The position numbers were made by a program, and so were the translations under genes. Shown here in pieces: positions 16,080 through 22,956 of a stretch of DNA of 22,956 bases; within the stretch, counting starts at the first letter, position 1; each line of letters begins with the position of its first letter. Origin of the DNA: Candidatus Sumerlaeota bacterium (GTDB lineage: Bacteria; Sumerlaeota; Sumerlaeia; JAFGJS01); assembly GCA_016928995.1 (NCBI GenBank), contig JAFGJS010000013.1:1-22956 (forward strand), read 5' to 3'. The notes below the pieces were generated by a model, which had not been told where the DNA came from, did no database searches, and was given only the letters and a program-made list of their open reading frames with translations.

Positions 16080-17855
16080 ATGAGCGCCGCTTTGAAACGT
16101 CCATCCCGCAAGGAACGAAAATCCACGTCAGCCGCGGCCAACACTGCCGCCGCGCCAGGGCGATTGCGCCGTTGGTCGCGCGCCGTTTTTCCTTCATTCG
16201 AGGAAATCCGCACCCATCGCATCGAGGCGCTGGCCTGTCTGGCCGCCGGTCTGCTGATGATCCTGCCGTATCCCCGGTTCAATTTCTGGCCGGTCGCGTG
16301 GTTCGGTCTGGCGCCGATGCTCTGGGCGCTGCCGCGCGCGCGCAACGCCAAGCTGGCTGTCTGGCTTGGATTCGCCTTCGCCTATCCCTTTTATTACGGC
16401 AATATCTCTTGGCTCAACACGCTGATCATTTTCCATTGGGCCGCGCCGATCGGCATTGCGCTGCTGGCGCTGTATCTGACGCTCTTCACCATTCCCTTTT
16501 CCCTGACGGCCGCGGCGCTGCTCCGGCGCCGGCCGTATCTCGCTTTGATTCTGCTGCCCGCGCTTTGGTGCGCGCTGGAATTCATCCGCGACTGGGGGCA
16601 ACTGGCCTTTCCATGGATTTATCTCGGTCATTCGCAGTGGAACAATATATTGATCCTGCAAATCGCCGAGTACACCGGCGTCTTCGGCATTTCATTTCTC
16701 ATCTTGGCGTATAATATCCTTTTAGCGGAACTGGCGCGTTTATGCCTGGAACGAAAGCGCTCCGCGATTGTCATTGTGGCATACACAGCTTTTTCTCTGA
16801 TTATTCTCGGCATAATTCATTTCGGCGCTGCCTGCCTGATTCCCCGCTCCAAGCTAATTGAAACCGGACAAAACCATGATGATGCAAGACTTCGGATCGC
16901 CCTTTGCCAGCCCAACATCGACCAGGTGACGAAGCTGCAAAGTTACAGCTACTTCGGCGCAAAGACTGAAGAGGAAGCGGAACAGAATTACGAAGCGGCG
17001 AACATGCGCATCAATTCAACAATGCAAAAACTGACGATGCAAGCGGCCGGGCAAAATCCAGAACGGCTGGATCTGATCGTCTGGCCCGAATCGGCGATGA
17101 CGGACATGTATTTCAACTTGCGCCCGCAGGATCAGGCCACGCTGGCTGAATGGGCGCAGGACGCCGGCGCGCCGATTTTCATGGGCGCCTCCTTTTGCCA
17201 GCGAGTTCCCGGCAAATCGCTGGACGAGGCCAGGTTTTACAACAGCGCGTACCTGATCGAACCCGGCAAAGGCCCGGTGGATGACGTGTATCACAAGATG
17301 CAGCTCGTTCCATTCGGCGAGCATCTGCCGTATTTCAACAAGATTCCCTTTCTGCGCACGTTCACGGGCATTGAGGATTTCATGGCGGGTGATGAATACA
17401 CTCAGTTTAAACTTCATGGCGGTGCGCATCAGCAAAAGGAATGTCAGTTTGGCGCGCTGATCTGCTTCGAGTCGTCCATCTCGCGGCTTACGCGCGGCAT
17501 GGTTCGAGCGGGGGCGGAGTTTCTGGTCATCGTCACCAACGACGCCTGGTACGGCCTGAGCAAAGGCCCGGAACACCACATGATTCACAGCGTATTTCGC
17601 GCGGTGGAATCGCGCCGCTGGATTGTGCGTTGCGCCAACACCGGTGTTTCGTGCGTCATTGCGCCCGATGGACGGGTTCAGCAACGTTTTGAAGTTGGAG
17701 CGCAGGGAGTGCTTTGCGCAAATATCGAACCGCGCAAGGATGCTGATGGTGCTTTTTATACTCGCCACGGGGATCTTTTCGCCTGGTTCTGCTTTTTGCT
17801 CGGAATCGCCGCGATAATTCTGGGCCGGAAAAAACGCAGCAATGAATCCAAATGA
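16080..17855 (+). CDS. lnt: Apolipoprotein N-acyltransferase
   Basis: The product has 591 residues. About six hydrophobic segments occupy 48-250, followed by a periplasmic nitrilase-type domain at about 270-555 and a final membrane segment at about 565-583. The catalytic triad is present: Glu337 in WPES, Lys406 in YHKMQLVPFGE and Cys462 in ICFES; the supporting Glu414 and the W490-Y491 loop are also seen. The enzyme transfers an acyl chain to the N-terminal cysteine of lipoproteins, the last step of their maturation in diderm bacteria. The start at 16080 gives a basic, alanine-rich N-terminal extension of about 40 residues before the first helix; no clear ribosome-binding site is seen, so a later start is possible. 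Confidence 0.95.
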   Translation: MSAALKRPSRKERKSTSAAANTAAAPGRLRRWSRAVFPSFEEIRTHRIEALACLAAGLLMILPYPRFNFWPVAWFGLAPMLWALPRARNAKLAVWLGFAFAYPFYYGNISWLNTLIIFHWAAPIGIALLALYLTLFTIPFSLTAAALLRRRPYLALILLPALWCALEFIRDWGQLAFPWIYLGHSQWNNILILQIAEYTGVFGISFLILAYNILLAELARLCLERKRSAIVIVAYTAFSLIILGIIHFGAACLIPRSKLIETGQNHDDARLRIALCQPNIDQVTKLQSYSYFGAKTEEEAEQNYEAANMRINSTMQKLTMQAAGQNPERLDLIVWPESAMTDMYFNLRPQDQATLAEWAQDAGAPIFMGASFCQRVPGKSLDEARFYNSAYLIEPGKGPVDDVYHKMQLVPFGEHLPYFNKIPFLRTFTGIEDFMAGDEYTQFKLHGGAHQQKECQFGALICFESSISRLTRGMVRAGAEFLVIVTNDAWYGLSKGPEHHMIHSVFRAVESRRWIVRCANTGVSCVIAPDGRVQQRFEVGAQGVLCANIEPRKDADGAFYTRHGDLFAWFCFLLGIAAIILGRKKRSNESK

Positions 17856-17876
17856 TTTAATGTCAAATGATTTAAT
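17850..17876 (+). repeat. 12-bp direct repeat across the lnt stop codon
   Basis: AAATGATTTAAT occurs twice (17850-17861 and 17865-17876), 15 bases apart. The first copy contains the lnt stop codon TGA, and the second repeats it in the same frame. It looks like a small local duplication. Confidence 0.7.
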
Positions 17877-18096
17877 TGACATGGATTCTCGCCTCATAAT
17901 AGGCTAAATGAAAATTTTAATGATTTGCGCTTTGTGCTGTTCGAGCAGGACAAAATGCTGATGTGTTGGATCATTCCATGAGAAATGAAGCCTTTTATCA
18001 GAAAAAAAGGATCATTATCAGCGGTCAAAAGCCTTATCCAAGGCAGGATTCGCGCAGGACTGATTCTTTGTTTAAACCAGAGTGGGGGTTTGAAAA

Positions 18097-19053
18097 ATGC
18101 GAAAATGGATTGTGGGAGCGATTGTTCTAGTTTTTGCTGGAGTTATTTTCTGGTTTTTTCTTGGTTCGGGCGATTCGGGTAGCGCTCCTTCTTCCTCTTT
18201 CCTGTCTTCTTTCTCCAAAGAACAGGTGTATCTCTTCACATCTTTTCGTGATAACGGCGACGGCCTGCATATAGCGTATAGCGAGGATGGTCTGAAATGG
18301 ACCGATCTGAACCGCACGTTCCTCCGGCCCGATGTCGGGGGTAAATTAATGCGCGATCCATTCATCCTGCAGGGCCCCGATGGCGTGTTCCATCTCGTCT
18401 GGACCAGCGGATGGTATGACAAGGGCATCGGCTATGCGAGTTCGCAAGACCTGATCAACTGGTCGCAGCAGCGATTGATTCCCGTGATGCAGGAGACGCC
18501 CGGAACGAAAAACTGCTGGGCGCCAGAAATATTCTATGACGGCTTGAAAAAAGAGTATCTCATCACATGGGCGTCGGATGTCGACGAAAGCGCTTCAGAA
18601 ACGGAAGCAAAGCGCGTGACGAATAATGACATTTATTATGCCGTCACGAAGGACTTTGTGACATTCAGCCAAGCGCAGCCCTTCTATGCCGCCACCTTTA
18701 ACGTCATCGATGCGAACATCATCGAGCATTCCGGGCGCTATATCATGGCTTTTAAAGGACAGGGGGGGATCCAGCTTGCCGGCGCCTTCAACGTCCGTGG
18801 GCCATATGGCTTGTTGGCGCCGATGGCTATTATCGGCGGAACGGAATTGGTCGGACCAGGATTCGCGAAAATCGGCGATGAATACATTCTTTATTACATG
18901 GGGAACGGCGGCAAGACTTGCCGCGCAAGCAAGACTCTGGACTTCGACAACTGGACCGATATCACCAGCCAGATTCAAGCGGTCTCCGGACAAACCCAAG
19001 GCTCGATCATCAAGGTCGGCAAATCGATCGCCGATCGTCTGATGGGCGATTGA
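18097..19053 (+). CDS. Membrane-anchored GH43-like beta-propeller protein, copy 1 (altered active site)
   Basis: The product has 318 residues. A single N-terminal membrane segment (about 4-22) and a serine-rich linker lead into a five-bladed propeller of the GH43/GH32-like type: LHIAYSEDGLKW, RDPFI (Asp87), CWAPEIFYD (Glu144), VIDANI (Asp205) and a blade with GFAKIGDEYILYY. Aligned with the second copy it carries Val252 where the expected acid Glu occurs, and QGS (301-303) in place of HGT. It may therefore be a binding protein or a changed enzyme. The ATG is preceded by GTGGGGG. The active domain should face the periplasm or outside. The sugar is unknown; arabinan- or xylan-type glycans are typical of the family. 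Confidence 0.8.
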   Translation: MRKWIVGAIVLVFAGVIFWFFLGSGDSGSAPSSSFLSSFSKEQVYLFTSFRDNGDGLHIAYSEDGLKWTDLNRTFLRPDVGGKLMRDPFILQGPDGVFHLVWTSGWYDKGIGYASSQDLINWSQQRLIPVMQETPGTKNCWAPEIFYDGLKKEYLITWASDVDESASETEAKRVTNNDIYYAVTKDFVTFSQAQPFYAATFNVIDANIIEHSGRYIMAFKGQGGIQLAGAFNVRGPYGLLAPMAIIGGTELVGPGFAKIGDEYILYYMGNGGKTCRASKTLDFDNWTDITSQIQAVSGQTQGSIIKVGKSIADRLMGD

Positions 19054-19076
19054 AAATCCCAATACAGCCGCTTACC

Positions 19077-19094
19077 CGCGGATGTTAATCCGCG
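19077..19094. repeat. Small hairpin between the GH43-like genes
   Basis: CGCGGAT and ATCCGCG form a 7-bp stem with a 4-base loop 24 bases after the first gene. It has no T-tract, so it is more likely an mRNA-stabilising or processing hairpin than a terminator. Confidence 0.4.
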
Positions 19095-19240
19095 CGTAGT
19101 GGATCCAGCCATCGGGATGAGGGCGAATTTTTCGTGAATCGCCCTTATCAACGAGAAATCGGTTTCCGATATAAAATATTAGAGGGAGAAGGAAGCGGTG
19201 GTCGGTCTTTGTTTTGCCGAGGCCGGGAGGGAGCGGGAAA

Positions 19241-20287
19241 ATGTTTCTTCTTCTTAAGCAGTGGATGTTGGCTGTTTTCGCCCATAAATGGATGGCGCTC
19301 ACAGTAATTTTCATGGGAGTGGGAGCGCCCGTCGTCTATCTGCTCTCCGATTTTTATCATCCTCCCGTGCGCCAATTCAATCCATATAACAACGAGCCGG
19401 TCCATCGTGATGCGCCTCGCGAGAGCAATCCCGTCGAGCCTGAGGCGTATCTCTATACCCGCGGGGATCAAGCGGGGCTGCATCTCGCGTACAGCAACGA
19501 CGGGATGCACTGGATGGATGTGAACCGGCGATTCATCACTCCAGTTGTCGGAAGCCGATTGTTCCGCGATCCGCACATCCTGCGCGGTCCTAACGGCGTG
19601 TTTCATATGGTGTGGACGACCGGCTGGAACGACAATGGGATCGGCTATGCGCAGTCCACGGATCTGATCAACTGGTACGACCAGAAATTTATCCCGGTGA
19701 TGGAAAATACGCCGGGCACGAAGAACTGCTGGGCGCCGGAGACATTCTATGACGACATGCGCAACGAGTACATCATCACCTGGTCTTCGGATGTGCAGGG
19801 GCGATTTCCCGCGACTGCGTCGCCGGACCGGATGAATAACCGCACGTACTGCGTCACGACGAAGGATTTCAGGCAGTTCAGTCCGGCGCAGTTATTCTTC
19901 GAGCCTGGGTTCGATCACATCGACGCGACAATCTTCAAAGACCAGGGCCGTTATATTCTCGCCGTCAAAGAAGGCGACATGCAGAATAGGGGCGTTTGGG
20001 GACCGATTCATCTGGCTGTCGCCTCCGATCCGCATGGACCTTATAAATTCATGAAGGTTCCGCTGATCAGCGGGCAAAAGGTGGAAGGCCATACCATCGC
20101 GCGGATCGGCGATGAATACGTCGCGTACTTCCACTATTATACCGGCGGAAGATGCGGCGCGAGAAAAACGAGGGATTTCGTCTATTGGAGCGACGCTTCC
20201 GCGGAGTTTCGCGCCGTCCAGGGGCAAAGTCATGGCACCGTGTTCGCTGTGCCCAGGTCCATCGTCGATCGGCTCATCGGCATGTGA
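19241..20287 (+). CDS. Membrane-anchored GH43-like glycoside hydrolase, copy 2 (intact active site)
   Basis: The product has 348 residues from the ATG at 19241, preceded by GGGAGGG; a TTG at 19214 is rejected. A membrane segment lies at about 15-36. The propeller motifs run parallel to copy 1: LHLAYSNDGMHW, RDPHI (Asp110), CWAPETFYD (Glu167), HIDATIF (Asp228), VEGHTIARIGDEY (Glu282) and SHGTV (His331). The Asp/Asp/Glu set corresponds to the base, pKa modulator and acid of GH43 enzymes, and the EG and HGT motifs are those normally conserved in this subgroup. Substrate is not readable. The pair clearly arose by gene duplication and is separated by 187 bases on the same strand. Confidence 0.83.
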   Translation: MFLLLKQWMLAVFAHKWMALTVIFMGVGAPVVYLLSDFYHPPVRQFNPYNNEPVHRDAPRESNPVEPEAYLYTRGDQAGLHLAYSNDGMHWMDVNRRFITPVVGSRLFRDPHILRGPNGVFHMVWTTGWNDNGIGYAQSTDLINWYDQKFIPVMENTPGTKNCWAPETFYDDMRNEYIITWSSDVQGRFPATASPDRMNNRTYCVTTKDFRQFSPAQLFFEPGFDHIDATIFKDQGRYILAVKEGDMQNRGVWGPIHLAVASDPHGPYKFMKVPLISGQKVEGHTIARIGDEYVAYFHYYTGGRCGARKTRDFVYWSDASAEFRAVQGQSHGTVFAVPRSIVDRLIGM

Positions 20288-20322
20288 TCCGCATCGGCGC
20301 AGGGCAGGTGTCAGTATGTCAT

Positions 20323-20355
20323 CAAAGCGCGGCTCATGTTACGAGCCGCGCTTTG
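20323..20355. terminator. Bidirectional terminator between the GH43-like copy 2 and ppk2
   Basis: A perfect 13-bp stem (20323-20335 with 20343-20355) has a 7-base loop. The arms begin CAAAG and end CTTTG, so each strand reads a stem ending in CTTTG but with little further T-tract. Its place between convergent genes supports a shared terminator. Confidence 0.75.
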
Positions 20356-20374
20356 GCGTTAATGATTCAAGCGG

Positions 20375-21277
20375 TCAATAGATTTCGGGGACGAAGGTCT
20401 GATCGGTGATCGGCGGCCGGACGTAGCTGCTGCGCGTCTTGCGCGGCGGCAGTTCGATCGGCTCGGGCGTCAGGTCTTCATAAGGAATCAAGCTGAGCAA
20501 ATGGCTGATGCAGTTGAGCCGCGCGCGTTTCTTCACGTCGGCGTTGACCACGTACCATGGCGCCTGCTTGATGTCGGTGTAGGCGAACATCTCATCCTTG
20601 GCCTTGGAGTATTCCTCCCATTTCTCGCGCGACTTCAGGTCCATCGGACTCAGCTTCCAGCGTTTCGTCGGATCGTTGATGCGATCCTGGAACCGGCGCT
20701 CCTGTTCGTCGTCGCTGACCGAGAACCAGTATTTGATCAGGATGATCCCGTTGCGCACCAGCATGCGTTCGAAACTGGGGCAGGAGCGCAGGAACTCCTG
20801 GTATTGATCGTCGGTGCAGAAGCCCATCACGCGCTCGACGCCCGCGCGATTGTACCATGAGCGGTCGAAGAGCACCATCTCGCCGCCGGCGGGAAGCTGC
20901 GTGGCGTAACGCTGAAAGTACCACTGCGTTTTTTCACGCTCGGTCGGCGTGCCCAGAGCGCACACGCGGCAGACGCGGGGATTCAGGCTTTCCGTGATGC
21001 GCTTGATCACGCCGCCCTTGCCGGCGGCGTCGCGCCCCTCGAAGATCACCACGACCCGCAATCCCTTGAGCTTGATCCACTCCTGCAGTTTCACCAGCTC
21101 GATCTGCATATTCGCCAGCTCTTTCAAGTAGTCCTTGTTTTTGATTTTCTTCTTGGGTTCAGCAGGAGAACTCTCCTCGGAGTTTTCGTCTTCCTCGTCC
21201 AAAGCGTCCTCCACAGCCACATTGTCGTCCTGCTCTTCGGAATGTTTGTTCTTTTTTTTCTTTTTGTCTTTGGACAT
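20375..21277 (-). CDS. ppk2: Polyphosphate kinase 2 family protein
   Basis: The product has 300 residues. The PPK2 domain spans about 48-275: Walker A in FEGRDAAGKGG at 79-89, Walker B in FDRSWYNRAG at 137-146, and the lid segment RRFQDRINDPTKRWKLS at 194-210. PPK2 enzymes use polyphosphate to phosphorylate nucleotides, or the reverse; the single-domain form with this wording fits the class that makes NDPs into NTPs, though class assignment is uncertain. The first ~45 residues are an unusual charged, low-complexity extension (a lysine run followed by an acidic stretch). The ATG is chosen because AGAGGAGAT lies just upstream. It is divergent from hpf. Confidence 0.93.
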   Translation of the reverse strand: MSKDKKKKKNKHSEEQDDNVAVEDALDEEDENSEESSPAEPKKKIKNKDYLKELANMQIELVKLQEWIKLKGLRVVVIFEGRDAAGKGGVIKRITESLNPRVCRVCALGTPTEREKTQWYFQRYATQLPAGGEMVLFDRSWYNRAGVERVMGFCTDDQYQEFLRSCPSFERMLVRNGIILIKYWFSVSDDEQERRFQDRINDPTKRWKLSPMDLKSREKWEEYSKAKDEMFAYTDIKQAPWYVVNADVKKRARLNCISHLLSLIPYEDLTPEPIELPPRKTRSSYVRPPITDQTFVPEIY

Positions 21278-21750
21278 GGCTGATCTCCTCTTTGGATTGG
21301 GGTGTTCTCATGAAGCGTGCATCGCGGGCCGGCGGCAAATCCTGATCGCCGATTGCGCCTCGCACACCCTACTAATCATCGGCAAATCGCGTTGAATTTC
21401 AACCAAGAAGTGAGAAAAAATGGAAAATAACAGATGACGAAAAAGACGCATGGCGTTGTAGAGCGCGAACAGGGCGGCTCTTTCCGGTGGCCGGAAAGGT
21501 CAGGGCTTTTTCTTTGAATGGATGCAGCGCATTCAAACCAGCGTTGAGGCGTTTTTTTTTGTCCTTCTCTCGATCCGGCCCGGCGCGATGATTTCGGCTG
21601 CTTCAGCGTTGCGCCCCGCTGGTCGCGGGACGCGCGAGAAAAACCCGGCGCGCCATTTTTTTTAGTTGCTTTGCAGGCCGCTTTTGGTTTATTCTAATCG
21701 TAACTCGAGAGAGCGAAATTCTTCCGGGAAGCTTGCTTAAGGAGGTTGCT
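21278..21750 (+). other. Gene-free, structured region upstream of hpf
   Basis: No gene is seen in 470 bases between ppk2 and hpf. It has an odd palindrome GTTGAATTTCAAC (21391-21403), a hairpin CTTTCCGG/CCGGAAAG (21480-21498) followed by a T-run, a second hairpin TTTGAATG/CATTCAAA (21513-21537), and a T9 tract at 21552-21560. A possible promoter for hpf is TTGCTT (21666-21671), an 18-base spacer and TATTCT (21690-21695). The hairpins may be terminators of a small RNA or a leader; none was identified as a known riboswitch. Confidence 0.5.
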
Positions 21751-22302
21751 ATGCCCCTAAAAATCGTCGGACGCAAACGCGACATCGCCGGCCAGGATCG
21801 CCGGTATATCGAACAGAAAGTGGACCGTTTGCGCCGGCTGGCGGATCGCATTTCGCTGATGGATGTGATGATCGACGAAGTGCGCCATAACACACTGGTG
21901 AGCATTGAAGTGAAAGCGCCGCGACTGCATAAGAAAGTCAGCGAGCAGGGCGAGACCGTGCGGTCGGCGTTCGATCTGGCGCTGGATAAAATGGAAACCA
22001 CGATGCGCCGCGGCAAGGAACGCATGCAACGCAACAAGAAACAGATGCGAAAACATCGCCTCTTGTCACAGACGCCAGTGGACGCCGCGAACGCCTTGGC
22101 GACCGATGTCGAAGAACAGCCGGCTCACACGATCATCAACATGGAGCGCATGTCCTTCAAGCCGATGTCCGTGGAGGAGGCCGCGGAACAGATCGAAGTC
22201 GGTGACCGTCCCCTGATGGTTTTCGTCAACGACGCCAGCGAAAGACTCAACGTGCTATACCGCAGAAAGGACGGCCATTACGGGCTGATCGAGCCGCTTT
22301 AA
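21751..22302 (+). CDS. hpf: Long-form ribosome hibernation promoting factor
   Basis: The product has 183 residues. The N-terminal S30AE/RaiA domain occupies about 1-105 and the C-terminal dimerisation domain about 127-183, recognisable as MSFKPMSVEEAAEQI and DRPLMVFVNDASERLNVLYRRKDG. Long HPF binds the 30S decoding centre and pairs two 70S ribosomes into inactive 100S dimers during slow growth. The ATG at 21751 has a perfect AAGGAGGT at 21739-21746; an in-frame TTG at 21733 would overlap that site. It is followed by a terminator and then the 23S rRNA promoter. Confidence 0.95.
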   Translation: MPLKIVGRKRDIAGQDRRYIEQKVDRLRRLADRISLMDVMIDEVRHNTLVSIEVKAPRLHKKVSEQGETVRSAFDLALDKMETTMRRGKERMQRNKKQMRKHRLLSQTPVDAANALATDVEEQPAHTIINMERMSFKPMSVEEAAEQIEVGDRPLMVFVNDASERLNVLYRRKDGHYGLIEPL

Positions 22303-22330
22303 GGCGCCTCGCGCCCAGTTCGAACAAGAC

Positions 22331-22369
22331 ACCGGCCTCGTCTGCGCGCACGCGGACGGGGCCGGTTTT
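22331..22369 (+). terminator. Rho-independent terminator after hpf
   Basis: A 12-bp GC-rich stem (22331-22342 with 22355-22366, one G-T pair) extends further into the loop and is followed by a TTTTC tail. It lies 28 bases after the hpf stop. Confidence 0.8.
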
Positions 22370-22427
22370 CATCACGCAAGGCGCATAAACGGCTACAACT
22401 CTTTTAATATCAGTCATGCGCGTACGC

Positions 22428-22488
22428 AAAAAAAAATTTGAAAAAAAACGCAAAAAGGCTTGACTTCCTCAGGCGCGATTCGCATAGT
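22428..22488 (+). promoter_or_regulatory. rRNA promoter P1 with UP-like A-tracts
   Basis: -35 TTGACT (22460-22465), a 17-base spacer and -10 CATAGT (22483-22488). Directly upstream are phased A-runs (22428-22436, 22441-22448, 22452-22456) like a UP element, as expected for a strong rRNA promoter. Confidence 0.65.
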
Positions 22489-22596
22489 TTGCTCCGCTTC
22501 GGCTGCAAAATTTGCGGCCTCCGCAAGGCGGGTTTTCCTCAAGAAAACCAGTCATTTGGAGCCCAAAAAGAAATCGGAAAAAAGGTCATTTTGGAC

Positions 22597-22625
22597 TTGA
22601 CCTTCCCGGAAAGTTGCAGCAGAAT
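22597..22625 (+). promoter_or_regulatory. rRNA promoter P2 candidate
   Basis: -35 TTGACC (22597-22602), 17-base spacer, -10 CAGAAT (22620-22625), again with A-rich sequence just upstream. Tandem promoters are common ahead of rRNA genes. Confidence 0.45.
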
Positions 22626-22711
22626 CAATTTTCTTTGGTTGCGAAGAATCATCTCGCTCCAAAGAATTTTTTTCGCCTCCTCCTTCGGGCGCGGGCGAAG
22701 AAAAAACAAGG

Positions 22712-22742
22712 CCGGCCAGGCCGGGCGGCAGGTTCTTTGACA
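22712..22742 (+). promoter_or_regulatory. boxB/boxA-like antitermination signal in the 23S leader
   Basis: GTTCTTTGACA at 22732-22742 matches the boxA motif that recruits the Nus factors to rRNA transcripts. A small hairpin CCGGC/GCCGG (22712-22724) lies 7 bases upstream in the boxB position. It supports transcription of the following 23S gene as an rRNA unit. Confidence 0.6.
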
Positions 22743-22871
22743 GATTGGCAACACCGTGTGATTTTGAGTGCAAGCGGATATAAAAATCCATAATGCCGCA
22801 TGCGATCATGTGGTGGATCTGCTTCGGCAGTTTCACTCGTGGTCGGATGATTTTTGGCGAGAGAGAGTAGC

Positions 22872-22956
22872 GATTAAGCTACTAAGGGCACACGGGGGAT
22901 GCCTTGGCGTCTGCAGGCGATGAAGGACGTGGCAAGCTGCGAAAAGTCTCGGGGAG
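22872..22956 (+). rRNA. rrl: 23S ribosomal RNA, 5' end only
   Basis: From GATTAAGC at 22872 the sequence follows the conserved 23S 5' end: ACTAAGGGCACACGGGGGATGCC and GGCGATGAAGGACGTG are near-matches to the Escherichia coli 23S start. The gene runs off the window after 85 bases. No 16S rRNA or spacer tRNA precedes it within the window. Confidence 0.95.

Noticed and set aside
17876-17881. Perfect TTGACA as promoter of the first GH43-like gene
   Set aside because: No -10 at a suitable spacing; the nearest CATAAT is only 13 bases away, and the start codon is about 215 bases downstream.
22737-22742. TTGACA as a third rRNA -35 box
   Set aside because: It is a perfect -35 hexamer, but no -10 lies 16-18 bases downstream, and the surrounding GTTCTTTGACA fits boxA better.
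22303-22871. Possible 16S rRNA or spacer tRNA before 23S
   Set aside because: No 16S-like sequence, no TPsiC arm and no cloverleaf could be found in this stretch.
1-22956. CRISPR array, transposase, integrase or defence genes
   Set aside because: No regularly spaced repeats and no matching protein motifs were seen in any frame.

Overview
The window is bacterial chromosome of about 55% GC. It has no phage or plasmid genes, no transposase, no CRISPR array and no tRNA. An apolipoprotein N-acyltransferase (lnt) and several predicted secreted or lipidated proteins point to a diderm cell envelope. A LysW-type M20 hydrolase (LysK), a DUF2298 membrane protein, a CBM13 lectin, paired GH43-like propellers and a 23S rRNA gene with no 16S upstream suggest an uncultivated, carbohydrate-using lineage (Sumerlaeota, Hydrogenedentota or Omnitrophota type). 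That placement is a guess, because no single sequence here fixes the phylum.

Layout. 2-316 (+) is the 3' end of a ricin-type lectin gene, followed by a strong terminator. 431-1237 (-) is an AT-richer orphan secreted protein. 1323-5170 (-) is a cluster: outer-membrane-type lipoprotein, large secreted protein with carboxypeptidase-regulatory-like repeats, TrmN6-like methyltransferase, and bPH2 membrane protein. 5458-5952 (+) is a dual-specificity phosphatase with an extended -10 promoter. 6216-7298 (-) is lysK. 7650-8099 (+) is a PtsN-like PTS EIIA. 8145-8279 is a MITE-like inverted repeat, followed by the DUF2298 protein (8338-10545). 10672-11722 (+) is overlapping purE-pyrR. 11788-14242 (-) is a two-gene signalling operon: a response regulator with a coiled coil and SHOCT-like tail, then a REC-GAF-HD-GYP response regulator. 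14351-14899 holds a doubtful small ORF and an AT-rich control region. 14900-16009 (+) is an orphan secreted protein, and 16080-17855 (+) is lnt. 18097-20287 (+) is the pair of membrane-anchored GH43-like paralogues. 20375-21277 (-) is polyphosphate kinase 2. 21751-22302 (+) is long-form HPF. 22428-22956 (+) is a strong rRNA promoter region, a boxB/boxA-like antiterminator leader and the first 85 nt of 23S rRNA.

How the genes relate. Most are housekeeping or orphan genes rather than one system. The most coherent groups are the response-regulator/HD-GYP operon (c-di-GMP turnover), the GH43-like pair next to lnt, and the ppk2/hpf/23S segment (polyphosphate energy currency, ribosome hibernation, ribosome synthesis). 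I found no convincing defence island or other wholly new multi-gene system. The observations most worth following are the unlinked 23S gene with its own tandem promoters, the GH43-like tandem in which the first copy has lost the expected acid residue, the SHOCT-like tail on a response regulator, and the MITE-like element.
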